Assembly (NCBI GenBank): GCA_905182995.1
Contig: CAJJDP010000164.1
Location: 155,898-219,897, forward strand
Length of the DNA stretch: 64,000 nt
Reading direction: 5' to 3'
Source: Paramecium octaurelia
Lineage: Eukaryota > Ciliophora > Oligohymenophorea > Peniculida > Parameciidae
The position numbers were made by a program, and so were the translations under genes. Shown here piece after piece: positions 33,363 to 44,564 of this stretch (positions within the stretch are counted from its first letter, which is position 1; every line of letters begins with the position of its first letter). A model generated the notes under the pieces. That model saw only the letters and a list, made by a program, of their open reading frames with translations, ran no database searches and was not told the origin of the DNA.

Positions 33363-34988
33363 ATGGAAAATCACATTTTGGAGAGGTTTGAATTGCTGGA
33401 ATTCAAGGGGAAAGGAGCATATGGAGTAGTTTGGAAAGCTCTTGATCGCAAGACCAATTAGGTAGTAGCACTCAAGAAAGTAAATGCTATTAATAGGATT
33501 TAGATTTTTGATGCTTTTCATAATGACACTGATTCGTAGAGAACATTTAGGGAGGTGATCTTCTTGGAGCAACTCAGGAATCATGAAAACATAATCAGAT
33601 TGACATCTGTCATAAAGGCAGAGAACAATAAAGATTTGTATATGGTATTCGATTACATGGAGACGGATGTGCACAATGTATGTATGCTTGTTAGAGAACT
33701 AGGTGATACGAGGAGATATTCTGCAATCCCTTCATAAAAAATATATAGTTTATCAAGTGTTGAAGGGTTTAAAATATTTACACTCTGGCCAAGTAATCCA
33801 TAGAGATTTGAAACCTTCGAATTTGTTGATCAATTCAGAATGCAAAGTCAAAATAGCAGATTTTGGATTGGCCAGAAGTGTAGCCAAGCCAGATGACGAC
33901 TCGAATCCGATACTCACTGAAAGTGTAGCCACCAGGTGGTATAGAGCCCCTGAGATATTGTTTGGATCTTAGCTTTATTCTAAGGCAGTTGACATTTGGA
34001 GTTTGGGATGCATCGTGGGAGAAATGTTATTAGGAAAAGCCATCTTCCCAGGGAGCTCCAATTTCAATTAGATTGAAAAGATAATAGAACTCTTAGGACA
34101 ACCTACTCAAGAAGATCTAGAAGCCTTAGATGCTCCGATGGCATAACAGATTATGCAGAGCATAAAAATTAGGTAGAGGAGTAGTTTTGTCTAAGCCTTT
34201 CCAACTGCTACTGAGGATGCTATTGATTTTCTCAAGTAAATTAGCATGTATATATCTTTGCAGGAAGACTCTGGTCTACAATCCAAACAAGAGAATGACA
34301 GTGGAGCAGGCATTGGAACATATTTATGTCAGAGAGTTTAAGAATAAAGAGGTGGAGTCTAAAAGAGGTATAATTATTCATGGTATAAGTGGTAGATACA
34401 CCACTGGAAACATTGATGGATGACAATCGCAAGTATTCAACGAAGGATTATCAGAATGTTCTGTACAGTCGCATAGATTAAAGAAGGAGAATTGAATAGA
34501 AACAAAAGATCATTAAAAGTCAGAACAATAGTGTGAATACAAGTATTGACAAGTCCTCATCTCCGACTAAGAAGGAGTCTTCCACTGCAAAGAAGGATCC
34601 TGAGAAATCCAAAATAATAGAAAATGATGTTCAACAGCCTCAGAGAGGTCTACATTGGAAATCTCAGTCTTACTCTTAAGGTTAGTTTATGAGGAGAACT
34701 GCTTCATAGGAGGATATTTAGTTTTAGGTCTCGATGTATCAAAGTCCAACTTAAAAGAAGCAACAGTAGATGTTCCCAACTGTAGATTCCAATAGTCCGA
34801 TGAACAAAGGGTGTAGGAGATCTTCTTTGGACAAGAAGTTGCTGAGCACCTTGACTGCTACTTTGCAGAGCACTCTATCTCAACAGTAGTTTTCAAGAAA
34901 AGGAATGTAAGCTTCAATATCTAAATCGAATGTTTTCAATAAATCAATGAACACACAATATAATGCATTGTTTCACAAAAAGAAATGA
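33363..34988 (+). CDS. MAPK15: ERK7/ERK8 (MAPK15)-type MAP kinase with a TES activation motif
   Basis: Introns 33480-33503, 33678-33702, 34236-34263 and 34368-34389 give 508 residues. Kinase landmarks: [33 protein letters not shown] directly after it (an ERK7/8 signature), [33 protein letters not shown] and PNKRMT. The activation motif, TEY in ERK-type kinases, reads Thr-Glu-Ser (33916-33924). A C-terminal tail of about 150 residues, Ser/Gln/Lys-rich, replaces the common-docking tail. ERK7/8 kinases autophosphorylate and act at cilia and in autophagy in animals. The signature after VALKK appears only when the stopless 24-nt intron 33480-33503 is spliced. Confidence 0.92.
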
Positions 34989-35060
34989 ACTTGATATTTT
35001 ACATATATCTATATAAGATATTAAAATGGGGGTTGTCAAACAAAGATTATAAATATTATA

Positions 35061-36140
35061 ATGAAAATTTAAATTATTTTAAATCTAACCAAGTTTAAAA
35101 AAGAACGAGGATAAATATAAAAAATATTAGACAATCTCCATCCTGAAGAACAAGATTTTGTATCCAATAAATAGGAAGAAATTCTCTATTACAATATCTA
35201 CATTTTGACTGTATTTCCAATACTGAGGATACTAGGGATTGTTAAACATTTTCTCATTGAGAAGTTCATTACTAAAATCCCAGCATTTTATCCTTTCACT
35301 AAATAACAGGTCGAAGAGGAATCCCTGCTTATTTTCAACGATATTCTTGAATCTCTGTCATAGAAAGGGTAGATAAATATTAATAAATATATCCACAATG
35401 TCATCAAATAGTAGATTACATATCAGAAGAAGCCTTGAAGTTAGCCACAACTGCTAAAACACATCTAGCATAGCCAAATGATTTCCAAAGACAATCATCA
35501 ATCTATTGAAACATATCAATGGGAATGTGAAAGCCAAATCTAAAATGTCAGACTTTTATGAGAATACTGCAAACGATCATTTGTAAAGGAAAGCTATCGA
35601 AAACAGAACATTTGATTTTTTGTACATCTTTATAGGAGACATACATAATCATAATTGCTTGAGGATCCAGATTACATTTAGAACCAGATCTAGCATATGA
35701 ATCCAGAATATTGGAGAATGAAATACACACCAATTTTAAAGAAGATCAGTGAATGCTTTGACGAAGATTCGGAGGATTTGATTAGGCAAGCCGATATGAA
35801 TCAGAAGAAATAGGAATAATAATAATCAATATCGGAGTATTGTTGTATCCTTAGAGCAATTTGTCAATATGCTGTAGATCTATTAAAAAGTGTGAATGAG
35901 GCTACGCTGTATTACTATTCAGTTATCTATTCATTTCAGAAGTTTGTAAACCGTTTGGGTGGAGATGAGGATCTGCAGAGAATATTGTATTTTACTTAGA
36001 ATCATATTAAGGAGAGGATGTACAAGTAATATGAGAGAGACTTTTTGAGAGGACGTTCGAATTTCATAAGGGAGATGAGAAATAAGTCTTTGGTTGATAA
36101 GGGAGAAAGAGAGTTGATAAAAATAATTTTAAATTTCTGA
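35061..36140 (+). CDS. Unknown helical protein, exon structure partly unresolved
   Basis: The first exon (from ATG 35061, MKIQIILNLTKF) and the last (about 35660-36140, ending IILNF) are clearly coding and share frame: Glu/Lys/Leu-rich helices with PEYWRMKYTPILKK and SVNEATLYYYSVIYSFQKFV. Between 35400 and 35660 all frames contain a stop, so at least one and probably two or three micro-introns lie there; a 30-nt intron 35411-35440 fits the first, the others are open. No family recognised. Stop to the ATG of the ATG13 gene is only 16 bases, which is tight even here. Confidence 0.6.
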
Positions 36141-36156
36141 TTTTTTTATTTATTTT

Positions 36157-36841
36157 ATGTTAAAACCACATAAAGTGCTACTGCATGAGTTTGCTGAACT
36201 GATATTGAATCAGAGAGTAGAGTAGAAACCCTCGAGTTTGAGACATTCGAATGTGTTGAATCTGTGGCAGATCAAGGGGATATGGGTGAATGAGAATTCG
36301 GATTTAAGATTGCAGATGAATTTCTACATTCAGAAATGGAATACTCGGATTCTGGTTGAAGCTTGGGTCTTAGAAGTAATCATAACAAACGAGTAATAGA
36401 ACAACACTAAAAAGATAATTTAAGATGAGCGATTAGGCATTTAAGAAAACACAACGACTAGCACTTTTACAATCTAGGAGTATTCTAGGAATATTGGCCA
36501 ATCTCCCACTTTCTCAAGAAATCCCATCCTTTAACAAGCATATGAAGATCGCATACAACATTGAGAACTGTTCAATTCCAAAACATTTTCAAACCATCAA
36601 TTTTCCAGTGATCCCTTGTCCCAGCAAAAAGGTCACTTACTTGTATATCCAAGTTCATTACTAGAAGGAAATCGTATTCTCTCCACAACCAAAAATAGCC
36701 TAGAAACCAATCACCTAAAGAGAAGATGCTGAAATGAGCACTTTGCATCAGATTCAGAGGAGCTTCAGGAACAGAACCAAAGCTTCTTCTCAGATTGCTG
36801 AGACTCTTGAATACTTTAATTTAATAAATTAAACACTTTGA
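36157..36841 (+). CDS. ATG13: Autophagy protein ATG13 (HORMA domain)
   Basis: One 22-nt intron (36393-36414) gives 220 residues, essentially a HORMA domain alone. It opens with KVLLHEFAELILNQRV, has FYIQKWNTRILVEAW and EVIITN around the intron, and then SRSILGILANLPLSQEIP, CSIPKHFQTINFPVIP and YLYIQVHYQKE, which together match the ATG13 N-terminal domain. The long disordered tail that binds ATG1/ATG17 in yeast and animals is reduced to about 40 residues. ATG13 activates the ATG1/ULK kinase at the start of autophagy; a candidate kinase partner is encoded 5 kb to the right. Confidence 0.78.
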
Positions 36842-36883
36842 AATGAATTATTACTATATATATATATATTTATTAATAACTGA

Positions 36884-38915
36884 ATGATCATCGATCCAAC
36901 TTTGATAGTCAAGATCACCTTCTATGCAAGCATGGTGATTTTCATTTCCCTAACATTCACAAGCATTCTCTTTGGTTAACCTGAAAAGCTGACAAGAGGA
37001 TTTGATCCCGATGGTAAAACACATATTCATATCTAGGCATTGCATGTGGTGCTGATTTTGGATCAAAAGAATACCCCTACATTTATTTCAGTAATCCCAC
37101 CCCTTCAACTTAGTATTAATCAGTTTGTGTGAAATCATGTCCCAAACCCGATCGCTAGAATACAAGTACATATAAAATTCAAATCATTTAGTGCCCACAC
37201 AACTGGAATGCGTACCCAACTCTATTGTTCAGTAATGTAAAGCTAAATTCTCCATTGATAATCCAGACGATTAGTTTTTAATATATGATACTTTCCTTTA
37301 CAAAGGCAATATCTGTATGCCTAGAAATTTAGCTTATTATGAGGCAATCAAAGATATAGCAACTCCTCCATCTAGGTTAACAAACACAAGTGACGTGTTT
37401 TATAATAAATGGATGCTCCTCATCTATATTATCCTTGCTGGTTTTGCATCAAAATTACTGCTTGTCTAATTAAAGGCCAATACCTAATATAGTGTTTGGG
37501 CCTTGACCTTGGGATTATTTGTATTTGTGGGAAGTCTGGGAATTATTTTTATTTCCTAAGCAAGAGAAGCTATCGAAAACTCATTAGAAACTAATTCAAT
37601 ATCTTCCTTTTAGGTTGATGAAGAGTATATTTTGAAAATGACAAATGTGCCAGATCCAATAAAGTTAATACTTTTATCCTTTGTTTTTGTAATACTGACA
37701 TTTTATGGAGCTTATTTCTTGTATAACAATTATGATAGAATAAAAAATCTGTCCGAATTATTTGAATAAGTTGAAAAGTTTATGGCTGAACACGAATACC
37801 TTCAAGAATTCTCATATCCAATGATTATAGTACTTAATTTCTTTCTATTTTTAACCATCTACACGGTTCTGTATTAATTCATATATTCACAATAGATCAT
37901 TAAGAGCATGCTTTGTGATTGATTTCCAATAGGTTGGACCCTTTGAAAAGATCTAAGGAGGAGTTCTCTATTATTTCCAGTTCTTGATATTACTCTTTTT
38001 CTTTTGGGGAGTCCAAGTAATCTTCGGATTGAATAACTACATCATATCATCATCTTTAGTGCAATGGATTCAAGTGGGTCACGTTCATAATCAAGAGTAA
38101 GATCTTCAATACAATCACAATTAATCCTCCCTTGTTTTAACCAGATACTTTTTGCAAGAAGCCTTTTACAACATAGGTAAGATAGCATTTGCTTCACTTC
38201 TATTATTGATTTCCCCAGTCAAGTTTGTGTGTGATGCTCTGAAGGATTGGGCAATCAGGAGAAAAAACGAGAAGTTTAGAAATTTCCTTGTAAAATATTG
38301 CTGTCTACCCTTCATTGAGATTTACAATAAAACCAGACAAATAGAGGAGGTTATTTATGTGGAGTTAGCAGTAAATAGAAAAAATAATGTGTCTATAAAT
38401 GTTTGCTTAAAATTCATTGATGATTACTTGGAACTGAAATAAGAAGATTCGAGCACAGCAGAAATCTTCGAATAATTAAGTAATTGTTCATTCATACAGA
38501 ATAGGAAATACCGTTGATTCATTCTTGTTGATCACTAAAATATTCATTGCATTGTTTTGTGCAATAATCTGTAAGGTCATTTTGGATTTCAAATACTTTT
38601 CTAAAGAGATGTATGAGACCAATCTCACTTGTTTAGTTGCTGCAATGATAGGATATTATGTTGCATCATTGTACTTCTAAACCTATTCGATTGTTCTTTA
38701 AGGTTTTGGCTACATCTATTTGAGAACAATGAATATATGCAAAAAGAATAATGAAAATTTTGAGAAGAATCAATAGAAGAAGAAGGACACTGCATTTGAT
38801 ACATTTAAGAATCTATTTAAAGTATCTTATTAAATGATTTTAGGAATTTTCTGATATCATGACTCAATATGAGAATAAACTGAAGGAATAGAAAAATGAG
38901 GAACTTCCTATTTGA
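36884..38915 (+). CDS. Choline-transporter-like protein (SLC44/CTL family)
   Basis: Introns 37014-37036, 37166-37191, 37871-37895, 38480-38504 and 38822-38843 give 636 residues with roughly ten helices. An N-terminal helix is followed by an extracellular cysteine-rich loop (ACGADFGSKEYPYIYFS, CVKSCP, ECVPNSIVQQC), then pairs of helices. The family-typical C-terminal region is present: VLTRYFLQEAFYNIGKIAF, SLLLLISPVKFV, a CC segment (KYCCLPFIE) and VDSFLLITKIFIALF. CTL proteins move choline or ethanolamine. The tail is charged (NKLKEQKNEELPI). Family call good; substrate inferred only from family. Confidence 0.85.
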
Positions 38916-39010
38916 TAAAATATATATGTTTAGACAATTAGATATATATTATTTATATGTATGTATAATTATATATAAATATTATCAAAAATATAGGAAA
39001 AAAGCAAAAG

Positions 39011-41385
39011 ATGGATAAAATAATTGCTTCTGCTACAAGTGTATAGGAGAAACTAAAAGCGCTTGAGTAGAGCTGCAAAGGGTTGAACCAACAAGAGATT
39101 GAAGGAGTATATAAACACATACACACTTTAGGAGAAGACTCTTTGGTGTTATTGAATTAGGCATAAAAAATAAATTTCGGAAACATTTTCAGTGATCTTT
39201 AATTATTCAAGAGAGTGAGAGAAAGCATAAGGGAATTGGATCAAATTTGCATCTACCTTAATTACTTGAACGACAGAATTTAAGGATATAGAGGATTTTT
39301 GAAGGAATTGGGATTCTAAAGTGAAAAGCTCATTATGGAATTCAGACAGAGAGGAAACATTCTATAAAAGCTGCATCTCGATACACAGGATCTAAGTATT
39401 TAGAGATAGATGATTGGATTGATCATAAAGTTGTGTCCGAAAGACTTAAGTTTTAATCCTGAGTTGTTTTAATTGATGCTAATCCCATTCAAATGTTTAC
39501 AACAACAAAATCGTTAAGATATCGAATTATTGGACAGTCTGGCAAGTGTTTTGTTGTCACAATGCGATGGAAAAGGAGAAGCCGATCAAAATCAAGTGCA
39601 TGATTGGATGTGTCTCATTAGTGGAATAGTGTAACATGCCTATGAAGGAAACACCTTGGGATTGAATATCTTACTAAGCAAAGTACTAATATCAATATAT
39701 AATTATAGATAAAACAAGATTATTTGAGTGATTTGTTGATTAGCAACAAAAATTACATGTTGGACAATTACTTTAAGAACTCTCAAGATACAATCAAAAT
39801 ATTTCAAGGGTTGACATCCCATTCTATTAGCCAAGAAGCAATTTTCATCATCAAAACTGTGAGTCAAATGTTTTACGATATACTAAAAGATCAGAATGAT
39901 GAGTAATATTTACACATACTAAGAGAAGTATATTAGGAATTCATCCTCACTAAGATATTGGAAAATTTGTAAATGCTGTAGCTGACTTATGAAATCATCG
40001 ATCTTTTACTCTTCTACATTATAGGAATGTCATCAATCGATCAAGAACCCTTTAAGCGATCAATTAAGCTCATGGTGTCTAGATTAACATTGAATGCATC
40101 TTTGAAATTCAACACGACAGACTACATTACTCCTAGATTTCAATTCCTGTAAATGATAAACTACAACTACAAATAATTAAATCAAATTGAAGATTTTCAT
40201 AAGATTTACAAGTATTTCGAAGAGAAATCTTAAGAAAAATATAAATATACTTAAATTAACAAATGTTACCCTTGGGAATTCCCAACTGTCAAAAGTCAGA
40301 TTACTCCCAAGAGTTCCCTGTAATAGAGAGATTCCAAAGACTTTGTAGGATTGGAGAATCTTACTAACACTTGCTTTATGAATAGTATCCTTTAAAGTTT
40401 ATACATGACTGAGAGTTTTAGAAAGTTTGTTTTGTAAATGTAAATTCCGAATTCAATTCTCTAACTAACGCCTCAAACCTCACTTTGGAATTGTCTCAAA
40501 AAACTATTCACATAATTAACATATCAAAATTATGGCTATTGTTCCCCTTACGAATTGAAACGATCCTTGAGACAACCCTATTGTAACACCAACGACTAAT
40601 AGGATGTTGGGGAATTTGTTCATCATTTCTTGGAAGACTTATTTGAAGTAACTCCAAACGAAGCCTTTAAAACTACTATTGGAAACTTGTTCTTTGGATA
40701 TCAAAGATAAATCATCAAATGTTATAATTGTGTCAAACCTCAACCAAATTATGGATACAAGGAAAAATTCTTAGGCATTGATTTGCATTTCAATAAATAA
40801 AATAACATAGACATTATAAGTATGATCAAGAAAGCCTACGAAGAAGAATAAATAGAATTTACATGTGAAAGATGTAGATAAAAGACAAATAAAATCTATA
40901 AATCTCAACAATTACTACAATTGCCATCAGTCTTGTTTATGACACTCCATAGGTATCTGCTATCCTTATATTTCAAAGGTTTACATATGATCAGAATAGC
41001 CAAACTATGACCAAAATCTTAACTAAAGTTCCATTCCAATTTTAAATTGATTTCCGAGAAGCCTTCCCAAGCAATCATCTTAATAGCTAAGATAGCGTTT
41101 ATAATCTTTATGCATTCATAGTTCATTTGGTATTATTTAACTCTTAATTCTTTTAAGGGTAAAAACAGTTCCTCTGGTCATTACATTTGTTATGCCAGAT
41201 AATTGAATAAGTCTGACACCTGGATTGCCTTTGATGATACTATGATTTCGGTCTTTTAACTTAGTAGCAAACAATTGGATGAAGAATTAATGTATTAACA
41301 TTTATATTTTAATAGAGTGGAAGAGTCACCTTATTTGTTGTTCTATTAAAATTTATCAGGATAACCATTGATATTTAATAATTGA
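39011..41385 (+). CDS. Ubiquitin carboxyl-terminal hydrolase (USP family)
   Basis: Introns 39683-39708, 40953-40978 and 41130-41157 give 764 residues. The N-terminal 430 residues are helical without a known motif. The USP domain then starts GLENLTNTCFMNSILQSL with the catalytic Cys, followed by QDVGEFVHHFLEDL, zinc CxxC pairs (CYNC, CERC), LPSVLFMTLHRF and the His box GHYICYARQ, ending with WIAFDDTMISV. The Cys box reads NTCFMNS against the usual NTCYMNS. It should remove ubiquitin from substrates; specificity unknown. LHRF is created by the second intron's removal. Confidence 0.92.
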
Positions 41386-41422
41386 TTTTATGATTATGAA
41401 TTCCTTAATATATATAATGAAG

Positions 41423-41895
41423 TCAAACTGTAGATTCAATTTAAGCTTTAAGGCATCTGATGTCTCCTGTTTACTTGTAATATATGTAATTCTTGAAATT
41501 CTTGGTGTATTGATCCCACATGTATTTCTCCTTTAATTCATCTGTCACAATATACACTGTCGCGTATGGCAAGCCAAAAATCATTAATTTCATAAAAAAT
41601 GATGTCCATTTGCCTTAAATTCTTGAAATCAAAGGGAGATGCTTATAAAAGTATATTGCAACTAAAGAGACACCCACTGAACCTATCAAACCATAATCTC
41701 GATATTTTTATAATTCAACATGATATTTGAAGAATTCATTCTTGAATACATAATAGTTAAGCAATTATCCCTTTAATAGAGTTAAATAGTAGATACATTC
41801 TTCATCATGTCGCGATAGAATAGAGTATTATTAACCCTAGGATAAAATTTAACGGTATAATCGTGATAATAGAGATCTCTATCGGGTAACAACAT
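41423..41895 (-). CDS. Small protein with one or two membrane helices
   Basis: One intron (41771-41796) gives 148 residues. A tyrosine-rich start (MLLPDRDLYYHDY) leads to two hydrophobic stretches (GLIGSVGVSLVAIYFY, FFMKLMIFGLPYATVYIV) and a polar end (YYKQTGDIRCLKAQ). The layout resembles small mitochondrial inner-membrane subunits, but I recognise no family. Tail-to-tail with the USP gene, 37 bases apart. Confidence 0.7.
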
Positions 41896-41959
41896 TATCA
41901 ATTTAATAAATATATTTATATCCAAATCCAATATGGTTACAAAATATTGATATTATTAA

Positions 41960-43707
41960 TCATTTTATTAGAGCAGAATACATGACGTTTAGTTCATAAA
42001 CCCTATTTTCCAATTTTTGAGTTGATGATTGAATTATTTCGCTTTCTAAATTTTTTGGTTCAAATTCGTTTTAGATAAACTTCTAAGGATGAAGTGAGAA
42101 GTACATGTTAATTTACAATGTGTAAATCTGTCTTAAAGTAGCTTCATCAGTGATTTGTCTTTTTTTGATTGACTTGGTGATTTCATCTATAAATTATATG
42201 TACATTTTGTTAAAGATTTCCTGTGATCTTTTATTTCTCTAATTATTTTGAACTAATTCAGCTACAATTTGTACCTAAATATGGTTATATGAAATTATCT
42301 TACAAGTGAATTATTCTAATCAGCAGCTTTTAATTTCATAAATTAAGGTAATAATTTTTCATTGTAAAAAGAGTTCATTTATTCTTGATTGGTTTTAAAA
42401 TAGTTTAATACTTTGTAATATTTGGCTTAATCCGTTTAAAATATTTTGATGTCATTCTCCTTGAAATTTATTTCACCTGGAGAAAGCTAAAAAGTTTAAT
42501 GAATATCAATACATTGCCTTGTAAGATTTACAAATAAAAATTATACTCATTTAATAAATACTTAGTTGATGTTAAACTAAACAAAATTTACATAGACTGA
42601 TGTATTTAAAGTTTCTCTTGTAATGTAAAGAATAGTCGAGTAGTATTATTATTAGAAAATGAGAATATTCTCTGGACATAATCAAAGTAGTCCTTCATTT
42701 CATCAATCTTATTTATCTATTATTCAACCTTTATATAATCGGATTTAAATCTCTCACTTTCACTCATGTGAGTTGATGCCATACTCAAATTTTCATTGCC
42801 CGCAACCTAAAAAGCAGTGTCCTTTGACAAAAATAAGAATAAATCATCCCATCTAATTCTCGCTTCTGGGTCTACCTTTAGCATTTTTGTTAATAAGTTT
42901 TTGTAAGATTCGTTTATTTAAACTTCTTGAGGGAATTTAAGTGGTTCTGTTGTTATCTTCTTATGTAATCTATTTGGATGATTATCAATATAAGGAACAA
43001 CTCCATATAGCATTTCATAAAAGATGACTCCCAAAGACCAAATATCGACTTTAGATGAATATTTTGAACTAACCATCATCTCTGGTGCTTGATACAAGAG
43101 TGTGCCAACAACAGTTTAATCTACGGCTAAATCCATTTCCTCTATTATCTTCGCAAATCCAAAATCTGCTATCTTAGCTACACCCTTAGAGAATAGTATA
43201 TTTTCTGGCTTCAAATCTCGATGAAGAGTCTTCAAATTGTATAACGATTTATAGCCCTCCACTATTTGACAAAAGATCTGATAGGCACGTTCTTGGCTCA
43301 ATTGTCTCTTTTGTTATCGATTCAATAACTTATTTAGGTTTCCCTCTTCACAAAGCTCTAATATTAGGTTTGTCGATTGATCACATACAACTACATCTAT
43401 CATTCTAATTACTATTTATATTTGATACTTCACAACATGCTCGCTGTCGATATTGCAGTGAATCTCACGTTCTCTCTTATATAATGTCTTCATTTTCTCT
43501 ATTGTTTAACCTGGAGAATTCGCAGGCAAACTTTGGAGAACCTTTATGGCCACTTTCTCTTATGCCTTTCCTTTTACAAAACCTTCAAAAACTTAAGCAA
43601 AAGCGCCCTATTTTCAAATTATTTATTACTGCTCCTATCATTTTTTTCCTGTATAAAATATACTTATCACCAATTGGTTTTGTATCTAAATTTTAAGAAC
43701 CAAGCAT
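41960..43707 (-). CDS. ULK/ATG1-like serine/threonine kinase (candidate)
   Basis: Introns 42275-42303, 42487-42512, 43405-43428 and 43608-43629 give 548 residues. The kinase domain has IGAGAFAQVFEG, VAIKVL, HVVKMIDVVVCDQ, LHRDLKPENIL, KIADFGFAK, GTLLYQAPE and KVDIWSLGVIFYEMLYG, the last two in the style of ULK/ATG1 and other CAMK-like kinases. After the domain come about 270 residues of helical sequence (KVLNYFKTNQEQMNSFY, DEATLRQIYTLQINMY), comparable in place with the MIT-like C-terminus of ATG1 that binds ATG13. Assignment to ULK rests on kinase style, the helical tail and the nearby ATG13; other ciliate kinase families are possible. Confidence 0.8.
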
Positions 43708-44564
43708 TTATTATTTTATAATTATTAATAACTATAATTTGAAATCTCAAATAAATAATTCAAGTTTGCATAGATGTCTATCTGAAATCTGAGAATCTGA
43801 ATATGATTTATAAGTAGAATTATTTAAATTTCTATTGTCTGATATTTATTCTGTAATTATATTTATAATATATTTTTTAATTCCAAATATACCCCATTCC
43901 AGAAAATTATTTTATATTTTCTAAATTTAAATGCATAGGTGGCTCAAATAATTTATAATGAGGATATATATATAAGAAACAGAGTATAAGATCCTTTTAG
44001 ATCTCGATTAAACAATTTACAATAAAAGTAGGAAAATTTCTATTAATAGACTAAATCCCAAATTGAATTAAAATGAATGTTAAAGTTAATGATGCGAAAA
44101 ATTGATGATAAAATTCCTATTGAAATTTTGGAATACGAACTTATCCCAAATTAATAAAAATTATTTTTTTGCCTCAAGAAAATCATATATAATCTAGTAG
44201 AATAAGTATTAAAATGAATACTTAACAATATATTAATTTGATGAAGGAGGAAATATTGATAAAAGACAGAAATGTTGATACTTTCTGTATAGTATCAAAT
44301 GATAGGTAGATATATTAATGTTATCATAACAAAATAATTATCTTTATGAATTATCAAAGTTATTCAAGTTGAAATTATTGGAGTGGGATATTATAATAAT
44401 ATTGTTAATAAATAAGCAAATTATTTTATTATAAAAATAATTACTAACTTTCGGAATAATAATTTAATGTAGTTAGTATTTAAATATTCTTATTTTATCC
44501 AATGCTAATTAAACCATTATCATATAAATTCAGTAATGGCTACTCTAAAGAAATCTTTGCATAG
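43708..44564. other. Intergenic spacer, no gene seen
   Basis: About 860 bases of AT-rich DNA upstream of the ULK-like kinase and downstream of the giant membrane-protein gene. Frames are short and of low complexity. Nothing else recognised. Confidence 0.6.

Noticed and set aside
33234-33674. 147-codon minus-strand frame
   Set aside because: Antisense to the 5' region and N-lobe of the MAP kinase; hydrophobic, low-complexity composition.
35420-35560. HORMA-like reading of the middle of the gene upstream of ATG13
   Set aside because: The resemblance came from one out-of-frame segment; the HORMA domain is fully accounted for in the next gene.
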